DNA of 64,000 nucleotides, taken from NCBI RefSeq assembly GCF_015831355.1, contig NZ_JADWYR010000001.1, positions 1,922,001 to 1,986,000 of the forward strand, in the 5' to 3' direction. Under the pieces are notes generated by a model that was not told the DNA's origin, made no database searches, and was given only the letters and a program-made list of their open reading frames with translations. Shown here piece after piece: positions 63,948-64,000 of the stretch (positions are counted from its first letter, which is position 1; each line of letters opens with the position of its first letter). The DNA is from Panacibacter microcysteis. Its GTDB lineage: Bacteria > Bacteroidota > Bacteroidia > Chitinophagales > Chitinophagaceae. The position numbers and the translations under genes are program-made.

Positions 63948-64000
63948 TAAGCGTTATAATCCTGCAAGTAAGTTATCATTTAAAAAGGCTGAACCGGTTT

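Overview
The window is about 64 kb of chromosome from a member of the Bacteroidota, most likely family Chitinophagaceae. The phylum call rests on a gldK-gldL-gldM-gldN cluster (gliding motility / type IX secretion), two proteins ending in T9SS type A sorting domains, a SprB-like repeat protein, Bacteroidota-only families (DUF6090-like, DUF6515-like, PepSY-like secreted proteins), and promoters of the TAnnTTTG (-7) type without clear Shine-Dalgarno sites. The family is inferred from the overall gene flavour. No rRNA, tRNA, CRISPR array, insertion sequence or prophage was seen.

Layout. 1-3 kb: 3' part of a T9SS-exported adhesin-like protein and a convergent vWA protein. 3.4-7.1 kb: minus-strand operon (Na+/solute symporter, O-methyltransferase, glucosaminidase, hpt). 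7.4-13.4 kb: LOG-family phosphoribohydrolase, small outer-membrane barrel, GlcD-like FAD oxidase, subclass B3 metallo-beta-lactamase, Cu+ P-type ATPase. 13.5-20.8 kb: recQ, SlyD-like FKBP, NamZ-like muramidase, fmt, rny, rplS. 21-29 kb: S9 peptidase, DUF6090-like protein, S41 peptidase with an internal duplication, large T9SS cargo protein. 29-34.2 kb: uvrB, enoyl-CoA hydratase, DUF1345, GH29 fucosidase. 34.5-38.4 kb: lipoprotein TIM-barrel isomerase, two tandem PepSY-like paralogues, an acidic lipoprotein, DUF6515 protein. 38.5-43.1 kb: F-type ATP synthase operon atpB-E-F-H-A with no atpG after it. 43.2-46.4 kb: class D beta-lactamase and a divergent YyaL/DUF255 protein. 46.5-51.4 kb: gldKLMN. 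51.8-56.5 kb: uvrC, a lipoprotein, a membrane-anchored barrel protein and an ECF sigma factor. 56.8-63.8 kb: TonB-dependent receptor, PAS histidine kinase, and a GMC oxidoreductase with its subunit-3-like partner.

How the genes work together. Most are housekeeping genes (DNA repair, translation, ATP synthesis, purine salvage). gldKLMN form the T9SS core that would export the two sorting-domain proteins. Envelope functions dominate the rest: peptidoglycan hydrolases, barrels, lipoproteins, a TonB receptor and two unrelated beta-lactamases 33 kb apart.

Most unusual signal. An interspersed repeat family occurs at 18 loci with 24 core copies, almost all intergenic and spread over the whole window. 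Each arm carries one of three related cores: A (TTGCGTCGCACTCTTGTAC), B (TTGTGTCACTCACTTGTAC) or a rarer C (TTGCGTCGCAATC...TCATC). The core is joined to one of three outer segments (AAGCTTT, GGCATCGCCT or CAGCACCT types), and many arms end in a CCCGGC(T/A)GC-type tip. Arms occur singly or as inverted pairs around unrelated 75-223 nt interiors. Five of the six clear pairs join one A core to one B core. The architecture resembles REP/REPIN elements, but I do not recognise the family. Also notable: a possible ~60-nt small RNA with a near-perfect promoter and terminator between gldN and uvrC, and an ATP synthase operon interrupted by one of the repeats.

Coordinates were taken from the sequence by eye, so repeat and hairpin edges may be off by a base or two.
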